Positions 11,931 through 25,862 of a DNA stretch of 64,000 nt are shown piece by piece. Numbering within the stretch: position 1 is the first letter of the stretch; each line of letters starts with the position of its first letter. The stretch comes from Gnetum montanum. Lineage: Eukaryota; Streptophyta; Gnetopsida; Gnetales; Gnetaceae. The stretch spans positions 102,723 through 166,722 of the forward strand of contig MNCI01007825.1 of the NCBI GenBank assembly GCA_015680685.1, given 5' to 3'. Under the pieces are notes generated by a model that saw only the letters and a list, made by a program, of their open reading frames with translations, searched no databases and was not told the origin of the DNA. The position numbers and the translations under genes are program-made.

Positions 11931-13545
11931 GCAAATCAAATTTTAATGAAACTTAAATTATTGTGGTCCCCTCACTCTCTATAATCTTTAAATGAAACAC
12001 ACTTAATTAAAAATAATCAAAACTTTGTTAAGCTTAGTGACATAATAGTCATAAGGTCCAAGGAAATTGAAAACTAATTATGTTGACTTAGATTAATAGG
12101 AAAATCATAGTTTTAGTTACATCGTAAAAGCTCGATTAGCTACAAGTTTTAGTTACATCATAAAAGCTCGATTAGCTACAATGTTGATAGTAACATTATT
12201 TGAGTAATACTAAAGATATGGAAAAGGTTAACTTAGTATTCATGGTTGAACTAATTGAGTGAAAAGAGTACATATAGGTTTGAAAAAGATGTCATGATAT
12301 TTAATAGAACAAACATAATGAATGCTTCAGATTAATTAACAAAAGTTAATAGCATAATTTACCAAATTTTAATTATTAAGTACTTACATATACAACACTG
12401 TGGCGGTGTAGACCAAGAAGCATAGTGTTACATAATATAGACCTTATTTAGAATGTTAAGCTTGATAGAATACGTCAAATTCTTAACAAACCTATTATAT
12501 ATGATCTTTAAAAGAATTAAATAAACTATAATAATTAATTAAAAAATATTTTTCCCTAGAAAATACTCTTTTAACTCAAACTCACCAATTCTAACATCCA
12601 TAGCCCCACCAACTAGAAAAACAAAATAAAAATTTAAATAAAATATTTCACACATATTTACCATGTCTTATCCTCAAACCCATGGTACATATCAACTAGT
12701 CAAACAACATCATTATGCTTAATTAATGCAAAAAACATAATATATATTAAGGACAAAAACACATATATCAACACACATGCATAATGACATTACTATGATA
12801 ACTACCTAAGGTAGTAAAACCACTACCACTAAAATAACTTAAAGTACTAAGAAGGGTGGAGTGTTGGAACCTAAAAAAAGTGAAACATAGGTACACCCAA
12901 GATTTATAGAAGTTTACAGCTCAATGCTAACTAGTAGAAACTAGCCTATGACCTAGGTTACCAAGCCAAGACGTGTGCTAGTAGGCATTAAAATACTAAG
13001 AAGGGTGACTAAACACATATTACAATTATAATTGTAATAGACAAATTAATAGGTTTTTACATTAAGGATCCTCACACATACTAAAATAAGCTAAAATAAA
13101 CTTGTTTCCCAACCATACACAAGTTCAGCTTGCATAATAAATAAAGAAAATTCCATAAAAAGAAATGAAATGATGGGAATTCTATTCCATTGTTCAAAGA
13201 ATCTCAACATAGATGTAAACTTGTCAGATTCTACTATCACACAAATTTGCTGGTGAAACAAATATTAATCCACGTTAAACAATATTTCTCAATATGCACT
13301 TTCCAGTGTTATAAGTATGTGATAATCCTCTATTTCATCCTATAATTCTTTTTTCTCTACTTGGAAAAAGGAAATTCCTAAGGACTGTATAGGAAGTGGA
13401 GCCCCCACGCAAAACTCTTTATCATATTGATACTGAAAATCCCCACGCATGTCAGTGACACCGACACAACTGAATATCTGAATGCAGAACCATCACCTGC
13501 TATTCTGGGCAAAATTACCATAAAAAAACCAAATGTTGGTGACTA
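11931..13545. other. AT-rich 3' flank of the beta-glucosidase gene, no gene seen
   Basis: No coding region is recognised. The one clear structure is the 36-base tandem duplication listed separately. The part next to 13546 should hold the 3' UTR of the minus-strand gene, but I cannot place the poly(A) site. Confidence 0.5.
12109..12180. repeat. 36-bp tandem duplication
   Basis: Two adjacent copies (12109-12144 and 12145-12180) begin AGTTTTAGTTACATC and end ATTAGCTACA. They differ at one base (G/A). Confidence 0.95.
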
Positions 13546-17277
<3,732 letters not shown>

Positions 17278-17371
17278 GACAATTTTGCCCCTCTTCCGCC
17301 TCGATTACTGAGGGAAGTTCTTCAGTTCTGGTGTTAGGCTCTGCGAAGGTATCAACAACCCTTTTATAAGT

Positions 17372-17379
17372 TTTCTGTG
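17372..17379 (-). promoter_or_regulatory. Probable TATA box of the beta-glucosidase gene
   Basis: TATAAAAG on the minus strand lies about 95 bases upstream of the start codon at 17277. A start site some 30 bases downstream would leave a 5' UTR of about 65 bases. A second AT-rich TATATAG-like stretch lies near 17401 but is less consensus-like. Confidence 0.55.
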
Positions 17380-17892
17380 TTAGGTAGTGCTATAGATAAA
17401 CTATATAAATTATTGTTTCTAAGGGAACAAGTCGGATGTATCCTTGGTAGGTAGCAAAATGCGTACAACTGTGGTAGATGGAATACGTTACGTGACAGCA
17501 GGTTCCTCGATGGCATGGCCATGTTGGACATAACACAAATGTAATGTGAATGAAACCATATATATATATATAGGAACTTATTTCCATGCTCGGATCTGCA
17601 GATTCAAAATTGGGCGCGTTGGAAAGCAAATTTCTCAAACACGTACGTTGGCAAGCAGGTTTCTTGGCTCTGGATTTTCGTCCCCGGCCTCTTTGGCGCA
17701 TTTGTAGCATCTTACCTCGGGTTTGCAGCTTCATTTACTTGGGTATTGATTATTGCAGTGGATCTTGCTGCGGATTTTTCAGTTGCATTTTGATCGATAT
17801 TTGCGACTCTATTCAAGTCGTTTCAATCTTCCCTTCGCATTCTTTGAGTCTATTTTTTGCATTTCAAATTATTGAACCCTCTGCTAGTGTCA

Positions 17893-18865
17893 AATTTTAA
17901 AATTTAAAATAAAAATCAATGAAAACAAACTATCGAGAAAGGAGAGAGAACTAAAAATGAAAATGGCATCGCACAGGCTAAACTAGGTCCTACAATGAAA
18001 CACCATTACATTAACCTCTCCATATTGTCTTTGACATGGAATGAAACCAAAATTGCCGACTTTGTATTTGGAAACGCTGTATTTTTTAAGAAGGTGGTAA
18101 AAAATCTTTCTAAATAGATCTTTCGCTCTCTCTTAAATTATGATGGGGCAATGCCAAAAGTGTAATTTTGCTTAAAAAATGATTGCTTCAACTGATGGAA
18201 TAATCACAAAAATAATGCCGATACACCAGAGAGTAATGTAGCGATGGAATGATCACGGTTATAAATAAGGTTAAGATATTTAAGAATTTTCTAAAACATT
18301 GCAAGATCAAGAAATGAAAACAAAGATCTAACATAAATCTCGGATAAAAGAAAATCTCTTAATTTTTAAGAAACTGCAAGAGAATGACAATGTCTTCAGG
18401 AAATACACAAGACATGCTCCTTGCAATGTAACAAAACAATGGTGATAACAACCATTTTTAACAGTACTGCAATGGTAGAGAATGATGATTATGACAGAAA
18501 TTTTATTCCAGGATAAAAAGAACGGAAGGGGAAACATTGAAGATTCAAATGGAATATTATATTAAACATTGAAGATTCAAATTGAATATTATATTAAATT
18601 TTAAAATCTAAAATAAAATAATAATGAAAACAAACTATGTAAAATAAGAGAAAAGACTAAAAAACAAAAATAAGATTGACCAAATCAGAGCCTACCATAA
18701 GACACTTTACATTTTCACATTATCCTTTCCACTTCACCTTAGCCCATAAGCTGTCACATTACACGTTACACTTTCGCATTAACCTTTATACATGATTATT
18801 TCCATCTTTGACATGGAATGATCCGGAAATGGGCAACATTGTATCTCGAAGTATATTTCTAAATA
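17893..18865. repeat. Diverged direct duplication (17893-18090 and 18597-18865)
   Basis: Both segments run through TTTAAAAT(T/C)TAAAATAAAA, AATGAAAACAAACTAT, a CCTAC(A/C)AT motif, CATTAACCT and TTTGACATGGAATGA in the same order. The second carries insertions. Confidence 0.7.
18532..18595. repeat. 32-bp tandem duplication
   Basis: Two copies (18532-18563 and 18564-18595) of a unit starting AAACATTGAAGATTCAAAT differ at one base. Confidence 0.93.
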
Positions 18866-19376
18866 AATGTCGAACAGTGCTGTGTATGTATGTTTGGTTT
18901 CATGACTTTGGGCATTGAGATAGTCTATTTGGAAAACATTTACTTTGCGGTGTAAAAATTTGTACCAGCAGACTCATCTCTGGTGTCCATACTTGAGATG
19001 CTTCAACTAGGCAGTAGCTTCATTCTTCTATGGCATATCGTCATATTACGACCAACATTTTCTCTTTTGCAGCTACCATTCCGCGCTTTTTTTAGGGTGT
19101 GCACGATTAAAGAATGTTTGCTCTTCGGTTTTTCTTCTAGAAGAAGGCGCCGTGTATCAGTTCTTCTTGACGAAAAGAACTTACAAAATTAAACCAGATG
19201 TTCTGAAATTATCTCCCTTTTGGTTTTTGTGGTTTCGTTTTGATTTTCATATCCGTCGTTGTTTTTTTCTTTATTTGCCGTTACTGAACAAATGTCTTGG
19301 ACCAGGTAATTTAATTATCATATAATCAAATCCTTCATTAAATTAATTTTTGACAAATTAAACTTTTGTGCTAGTT

Positions 19377-20618
19377 TGATGAGGTATTCAATGGCATTCT
19401 GTATATCTATTGTAAGTCCTAGATTCAGAAGGTTTCATGCACGGTATGTTTGTGGTCCTAGTGTGCTCGATTGAGGTTTATGTTTCTCAGGTTTGCACCT
19501 TTAAGGTTGTGTGCATGTTCTAAGATCCTTAGGATGTTTTTGGCTTTGTGTGGGTGTCCTATGCCCCTTTACGTTTTGGCTCTCATTGAAAGTATGCTTT
19601 GCATATGTCAACTCAAAAGTGGCCATTGAAAGTATGCTTTGCATATGTCAACTCAAAAGTGGCCATTGAAAGTATGGTTTGCCTACATTAGCACAAGGGT
19701 GTTGAGGCACCTCCTAATTGGCCTAGTTCAACCCACTTTGCCTGCACTATGATTGCTATTGTCTTGGGTTGCATTCACAAACCTTTGCTGATGATTGGGT
19801 GCTGGCAAACTTTCACCGTTATATTGCAAGAACTATAAATACTCAAGATGAACTCTCAAACATATCTTAGTCATAAAAATCATTTGATTTGGGCTTTTGA
19901 CATCTAGTTTGTGTGAAGAACTTCTCCTCTCTTGGTAAGTTGATTTGCTTCCTAGTTCATGTGTGTGTTTTTAGTTGTCACTTTTACAAGTGCAACTAGA
20001 CTTTGTTAAAGTGCTACCTTGCTTACGTAGCCTAGAACCATTTGGTTAATGCTAAGTTCAATGTTTGCGCAATGAATAAAGCTCATGGTTTTCCCTTTGT
20101 TCTATAGCATTCATGCCTTAAAACATAAAACAAAAACTATTTATTTCATTTTTGTTTCAAGAGCTACAACTATTCATTCTTACTTAATGAGGTCACAATT
20201 GTATAGCATAGTGGTGGACCATCCAAGTTGTGACTAGGAGCCATTTCTTGCTTTCTATGTGTAGTGTTGCACTTGTCCCATAAGGAATTGCAACACATGT
20301 GAGTGATTATGAACATTGTACTTATCCCTACAAGAGACTACGATGTGTGTGTATTTATTATTGTTTTATTTTTATATTCATAAAACACACAACATTATAA
20401 AATATCAAACTATTTATATACTTTCAATTCTCCATCATGGTAACATGTGTTTTCCATTGTATTATTTATATTATAATATCTTTTATTTATATTGAATGCA
20501 ATGATATACATAAGCATTCTTGGCAATCCACTCAACATCATCTTTGAAGCTTATGAAAAGATTATATAACATTCTATATAATATAATCCTATTGGTCATA
20601 GCAAGTGGGACATTATCA
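19377..20618 (+). repeat. Putative 5' LTR of element E
   Basis: It starts TGATGAGG at 19377 and ends CATTATCA at 20618, directly before a primer-binding-site-like sequence. It has a TATAAAT at 19834-19840 and a tandem 40-bp repeat upstream of it, as expected in a U3. The start is inferred only from TGAT/ATCA symmetry. Confidence 0.5.
19584..19680. repeat. 40-bp tandem repeat in the U3 of element E
   Basis: Copies at 19584-19623 and 19624-19663 are identical. A partial third copy (19664-19680) follows. The unit starts CATTGAAAGTATGCTTTGCA. Confidence 0.95.
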
Positions 20619-20619
20619 T

Positions 20620-20637
20620 TGGTGCTCTTGCTAGAGA
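20620..20637 (+). promoter_or_regulatory. Element E primer-binding site (decayed)
   Basis: TGGTGCTCTTGCTAGAGA lies one base after the LTR end. It matches the tRNA-Asp complement at 12 of 18 positions, with five of the six differences being transitions. Confidence 0.55.
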
Positions 20638-20747
20638 AGGCATTGATGATTTTCTTGGAAATACTTGTATATTTTCTCATCTTAAAATTTTTTCAAACTG
20701 AGTGTCTATTTCTTTAGCATTATGTGTAGGTTTTGAACATAAATAAT

Positions 20748-20988
20748 ATGGCAAATAATAATCAAAGCCCACCAAAGACCTATGCTAGAGAAAATGTGGC
20801 AAAATGAAGGAGGACTTCCATCATATTTAAACACTTAGAGGATGTGACCCTACCACTAGTTGTCTTGGCTTATTACCAAGATAAGAAAGGGAGGTGACAT
20901 GATGCTCATAGATGTTTCTCTAATGGACTGATTGAAGTTGCTGCATGATCCCAAAGAGGCCATGATCAACATTGGCTTGGAGGATGAT
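20748..20988 (+). pseudogene. Element E gag, N-terminal part
   Basis: The ATG at 20748 gives MANNNQSPPKTYAREN and then a frame with stops. After a frameshift it reads LLHDPKEAMINIGLEDD up to the insertion site of element B at 20988. It continues at 29614. Similarity to the other gags is weak, so this is an older or different lineage. Confidence 0.5.
20984..20988. repeat. Target-site duplication of element B, left copy (ATGAT)
   Basis: It is identical to 29609-29613. A five-base duplication is the Ty3/gypsy norm. Confidence 0.92.
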
Positions 20989-21813
20989 TGATGAGTCGTG
21001 TTTTGGGTGACCACGATATCGTGTCTTGCCTTGCGATATCGCGTACGCAATATCGTAGTCCACTGCCAGTTCTATAAATAAGAGGCAACTTTCCTTGTTC
21101 TAGCATAAAGTTTTTAGTCCCTTAGCCAAACTCTTGTAGTTTTTCCTTCTTAGAGTTAGAATTATTTCCCAGTGTATGCCCACAGTGTGGTGAATGTAAT
21201 TGTACGACATCCTTTATTCAAGTGTGATGTACTTGGACACGCACATGACCGGAAATAAAGATTGAGATTACTTCATCATTGTAGCATTCACTTAGTTCAA
21301 TTAATTAATTATTCAATTGTTATTGTTATTTACTGCTTTCCTAGTTAATCTCTCTCACCCTTAAACTCATGTTAAAATGTGAAATGAGTACGACTTGATT
21401 ACGGGTATTTAAGTGTGACTACGTGGTAACCCAGTAGCGTACCTAGGATCTGCACTTGGTAATCCCAGTGGTAGTCGTGCACGAAGTCCAAGATGTGTAC
21501 GGATAATCAAGGAATGGATGCTCATCGCACTTAGGCTAGATTAGATTCTCTCACTCTTTTTCCCTTAGCTTAGATAATATTACTTTCCATTGCCTTCAGG
21601 AGTAGCATTAGATTAAAAACCCATCATACACCTCACTCTGGACTAAACCATACGTGACAAAGCTAATACTAGTCCAAGTGGGAAGACAATGAACTGCAAC
21701 CTAAGGCTAACTGTCTAGATGCCACAACTAGTCCATCTGCGGAGTTCGACCGGATCGTGCGTGTAACGCTCGTATTCATATGGTTGAGTGTAGGGGTACC
21801 TCGCCACTCATCA
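20989..21813 (+). repeat. Element B 5' LTR (825 bp, GATATC class)
   Basis: It starts TGATGAGT and ends ACTCATCA, a perfect 8-bp terminal inverted repeat. U3 has three GATATC/AATATC palindromes (21013-21053) ahead of TATAAATA at 21073-21080. It matches the 3' LTR at roughly nine of ten bases by eye, mostly differing by transitions, with about 20 bases more in the palindrome array. Confidence 0.93.
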
Positions 21814-21814
21814 T

Positions 21815-21832
21815 TGGCGCCGTTGCCAGGGA
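21815..21832 (+). promoter_or_regulatory. Element B primer-binding site (tRNA-Asp)
   Basis: TGGCGCCGTTGCCAGGGA matches the complement of the plant tRNA-Asp 3' end (…CCCCGGCAACGGCGCCA, recalled from memory) at 17 of 18 positions. It is the best preserved site in the window and fixes the primer for the whole family. Confidence 0.9.
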
Positions 21833-21953
21833 CGGTGCTAGTTATCTAGATTAGTTATATCATATACGGTCGCTGTAAAGGAATTAACAATATATCTTTT
21901 AGAAAATCTATAATTATTAAAAGTCACATATAAATTCACACAACTTCACAACC

Positions 21954-23696
21954 ACGCCTCTCCTACAAGATCATGATAATGCCACACTTAGTGAGGAAGT
22001 TCTTTGGAGAACCAATGGACTATATGACGATGAAGATTGGAGTACACAACCTGAAGTGGGGGTTTCTTATAAACATGAACAAAAACAACGTCATCCCAAC
22101 ACACGAAAGCATAACTTACCTGATGACGATGAATCCCTACTAGCCACTACAATCTTAACAAAAATACAGGAGGCCGTTCGAATCTCCCGTAGGCATTATA
22201 AAGAGAGCCATCTACCCAGGCTTGATTTAAACAAATTCCCTAATTTTTCAGGAGGCTATGACTTAGACCAGCATCAACATTTACAAGCCTTCTACGATGC
22301 TTGCACGTGGAACAACATTGATAACGGGTGGCAAAAACTTAAACTCTTTCCAATGATACTCGTTGGCCAAGCAAAAGTATGGTATAGATCGTTAAAACCA
22401 AATTCAATATAATGTTGTTCAACAATGGTAGAAGTCTTTAATGAAAAATATCAAACCTATGCAATGGCATTAGCCTTGAGGAAACAAATCCAAGGATGGA
22501 AACAAGCACAACATGAACCCTTGGACATGGCCTTAGAAAGATATTATGCACTATTAAAAAACTGTCCAGGCCATGGGTTTTCCGAGGAATGGCTAATGTA
22601 CCATATCATTGATGGGCTACGTAATGAAACAAGAGAGACCTTAGGAATGTATGCCCAAGGTCAACTATATGAACTACGAACCCATCAAATCCAAGAGCTT
22701 ATTAAGTGGATAAAAAAAGAAGAAGGAGACTTGCCCAGATGGGAGAGTGTTGAAAAACATCAACGGAACCAAAATCTCAACTTAACAAAGGTCCATGATC
22801 ATAAAAAGGAGAAATCAACCAATCTCAAGGTGGAAACATCATCTTTGCCAATACAACAATCATTAGAAGAAGTTGAGGCAAAGATCAATAAGATGTTGGA
22901 ATGGACATATCAAAAGTGTAGAGAATTTATTAACATTATTGGAGATAGAGTTTTGACAATCTAAGAAGTAGGACAAAACATTAGACAATTGGAAAGAAGG
23001 GATAAAGAAAATAAGAGCTCAACTACCAATCATACGTATGAATGTAACATATGCCTATACGATCACCCCAAAGGCCAATGCCCAATATTGTTACATTTAC
23101 ATGAGCATTGGGGAAACATGTTACATCCCGAGTTTCTACAGAGATACTGTGTTCGATCACAGTGGCAACAATCCTAGTCATGGGGGAGATCACCACTAAA
23201 CTAGAGACATCCTTCATATCATTCGAACCCAAACGCTTATCTTGTTCAACATCCTATTTCTCCAATTGGGCCAACGCACTTTATCTCACCACAGTACCAT
23301 TCTCCTCAATACTATCAACCCATGCCTCCAACACAACCACCACCTTGTGCACCTTATACTCCTAACTTTCAGCATTCTCATCCTTTCCCTCCTTCCACAT
23401 TGCCACCAACTGTTCCCAAGGCGTCTACACCACCGCAACAACCCATGAACGCTACTTGTGCTACTACTACTAACAACAATGTGAGGCCTCCTCAACATCC
23501 AAAGCACTCCTTCTTTAAACATAATCGTAAGAAGGGACAACACAATTCCGAGGCCACTGCATCCTCCAACTCAACACAAGCCCCACACTATGGTGCACCC
23601 TTATCTTTGAACCCAACGCCTCATGTAACTTCATCAGGGTCACCAACTCATGCTCCAACAACAATACGGCCCAATGAACACAGAAATGGAGAGTGA
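21954..23696 (+). pseudogene. Element B gag
   Basis: A single frame of about 580 codons runs the whole length without a frameshift. The start is ACG at 21954 where relatives suggest ATG. Residues about 85-150 hold LDLNKFPNFSGGYD and AKVWYRSLKPNSI, the capsid-like core shared with A2, C and D. Further on are EWLMYHIIDGLRNETRETLG and a variant metal-binding motif CNICLYDHPKGQCP followed by LLHLH (about codons 364-383). The C-terminal 150 residues are Pro/Gln/Thr/His-rich and low complexity. The four internal stops (22410, 22962, 23175, 23199) are all TAA or TAG, each one C-to-T change from CAA or CAG. Confidence 0.88.
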
Positions 23697-25300
23697 CAAC
23701 CAATCCTTGAATACCATTTAATAGTCTCAAACATCATAGTGGGTCAACTTGTTATTTGGGAACTACATCGTACAAATTGTCCCACTATGCTCATTATAAT
23801 CAAGTGTGTGAACCCCGATGGGGTAAGTATGGCCAAGTTCCAATACTTCCAACATGAAAGGATCCTCATGTTTCATTTATTAATCCTTTCTGTCCTCAAC
23901 TGTTTAGTTATTGGGGATATTCCCCATTCTAATAACAAGTAGGATTAATAACCATTTTTTATTTTCGTTGATTTTACAACTTTTTCTTTTTCAGTTTTTC
24001 ATTTTTTAACTTCTTATTTTTGTCTTTTTGTCTTTTTATGTTTTTATAAGTAATCTTTTCTATGAATAAAACACTCATGTGGATTGTTGGTTGAGGTGTG
24101 TTCTATGTTATCAAGTCTTGAGCGATCAATTATTTGGAACAGTGAGCCCATTACACTCACTCATCCACTCTACAAATAAGAGGTTCTGTTTGAGGGTACA
24201 GTGATATTCTTGACATTTTTCAAACTTAAAATTAATTTTGTGTTCATTGTACCCAGAATGAAGAAGGATGGACTAAGAGGGATGATTAGGGTGTGACATC
24301 AAGGGGACTTGTGAATTCTCTTTGGTGACGGTTGTGGGAGTTATCATGCAACGTGGTTGTACTAAGATCCTTGTAGATCCAATGAAAATGGAAGTAAGAG
24401 TAATCAAAAGGGCACTCAAAAAATCAAATGCTGTTCTAGGGGGTCCCACTAGAAAGACATGCACCCATGCCTAAAGGTTGGTGGCTTCTCTAGATTCAGT
24501 ATTCAAAAAAAAAAAAGAAAAAAAAGAAAAAAAAAGAAGAAAAACAAAGTGCCACAAAAAAATAAAATAAATCACTCCTCCCTTGAATAAAATGCCAAGG
24601 ATTGTATGCCTTGTTGTTATGGTCCTCTCTTAGTTGCTCATCATGGGATGAAACAATGAGATTGGTCCTAATCTTGGAATGATGGGTTAATGACACCTTA
24701 ATCATGCTTTTCACATAGGCTTCACTATGCCCTGGGTCAGTTACCTCATGTTCCAATCTCTACAATCCCTTTCTATAGTTTGTCTCATCTCACTGTTTGT
24801 GTAATTGTAGCTCGTGTTGTGTGTAACATAGAATTCTTACCTCATTCCAGTGATATTTACATGTGTGTGTTTTGTGGAGTTAGTGCGGATTACATTTAAC
24901 CCTTCTAGTGCCCACAGACACTTTAAGTGTGGTTACACAAGGGTATTATAGGTAAGAACCTACTTTGGGGAGGACCCACTTGTGTAACTTTTTGTAATTT
25001 TCACTTATGACATAGCTCACACACACCATTTCTTATCCTCAGCATAATTTTCAAATGATTTTCTTTCCCTACTATTATCCCTCTAAATTTCCACGTTCCT
25101 ATGTACCATTACATAGCCTTTTTTTCCCATCTAAGGTTTTATTGATAAAATCCACATCATCATCATTAATTGTGCCTTTCAAATTAATAGAATTACCCTA
25201 GAATTCCTTCATAATAGCCTAATGTCCTCAGCTTACAATGTTGATTTCAAGAAAATCTTGTAAAAATTCGGTATTTTTGTTGTGCCTCATGTCACTAGGG
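23697..25300 (+). other. Element B non-coding spacer between gag and accessory ORF
   Basis: T-rich sequence (23960-24060), an A/G-rich run (24506-24550) and a block CCTACTTTGGGGAGGACCCA (24959-24978) are shared with the post-integrase spacers of C and D. The stretch therefore corresponds to sequence that follows pol in the other elements. The junction where pol was lost lies within about 23700-23950. No gene is seen. Confidence 0.65.
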
Positions 25301-25302
25301 CC

Positions 25303-25395
25303 ATGATATCATGTATGCGATATCGCAACCGACATGATATTGTGTACGCAATGTACCATACGTGATATTGCATCCTCGCAATCTATAAATAGGTA
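25303..25395 (+). promoter_or_regulatory. Internal LTR-like promoter upstream of the element B accessory ORF
   Basis: It contains several GATATC or GATATT palindromes (CATGATATCATG, GCGATATCGC, ACGTGATATTGC) followed by TATAAATA at 25384-25391. This is the same arrangement as the U3 of this element's own LTR. It lies about 470 bases upstream of the accessory ORF start. Promoter function is inferred from this resemblance. Confidence 0.6.
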
Positions 25396-25509
25396 CCCCT
25401 TGCCACACTTAGCATCATTTTTTCCATTCACATGCGGGATTTTTCAAATTTTTTCTCCATGACTTGAGATTGAACAACCCTTGCTTTTCTAGTCATATAT
25501 CGCTCGCTG

Positions 25510-25862
25510 GTACTCTGATTTTAATTCTGTCTAAACCTGCTTGAACCCGGAGTGTTTAGCTTATTCATGGGGGAGGGACATCTACCGAAAAGTGCCTAAC
25601 TTTTTTGAAATTTATCATCGCCCAAAGGACATCATTTAGGGTAATTAACTATAACACTTAGAATAATTGTGCCTAAAATCATTTAATCCCTAGGTATATC
25701 GGGAAACTAAAATGGGAAACCACCTAAGTCACAAGATTCATTATTATAGTTTTTCGGGTAATATCACACATGATAACATAAGATCATTAATTAAGGCAAG
25801 TAGTAAGGTATAAATTAACTTCAAAAAAAACTTTACTAACGCTTGACCCTGTGTGATTACAG
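25510..25862 (+). other. Candidate 5' UTR intron before the element B accessory ORF
   Basis: The acceptor is clear: a GTGTGATTACAG ends exactly at the ATG of the ORF (25863). Element C has the same GATTACAG at its ORF start, with a strong AG-GTAAGA donor 273 bases upstream. In B the donor is less certain; GTACTC at 25510 is at the matching distance from the TATA box. Confidence 0.45.

Larger units (their letters stand above)
17380..19376. other. Upstream region of the beta-glucosidase gene, no gene seen
   Basis: Apart from a (TA)n run at 17558-17572 and the duplications listed separately, I see no coding region. Short frames at 17586-17900 and 18983-19192 have no family resemblance and no intron signals I trust. 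Confidence 0.5.

Noticed and set aside
17586-17900. 104-codon plus-strand frame upstream of the beta-glucosidase gene
   Set aside because: It is Cys/Phe/Ser-rich with no recognisable domain, and overlaps an equally long minus-strand frame. Probably chance.
18983-19192. 69-codon plus-strand frame with a GFSSRRRRRVS stretch
   Set aside because: Too short, with no supporting homology or gene signals.
22056-22412. Several separate small genes between 22056 and 23696
   Set aside because: All these open segments are in one frame and are pieces of a single gag separated by C-to-T-type stops.
24506-24550. A-rich stretch as the poly(A) tail of a retrogene
   Set aside because: It contains regular G interruptions, lies within the spacer of element B, and no retrogene precedes it.
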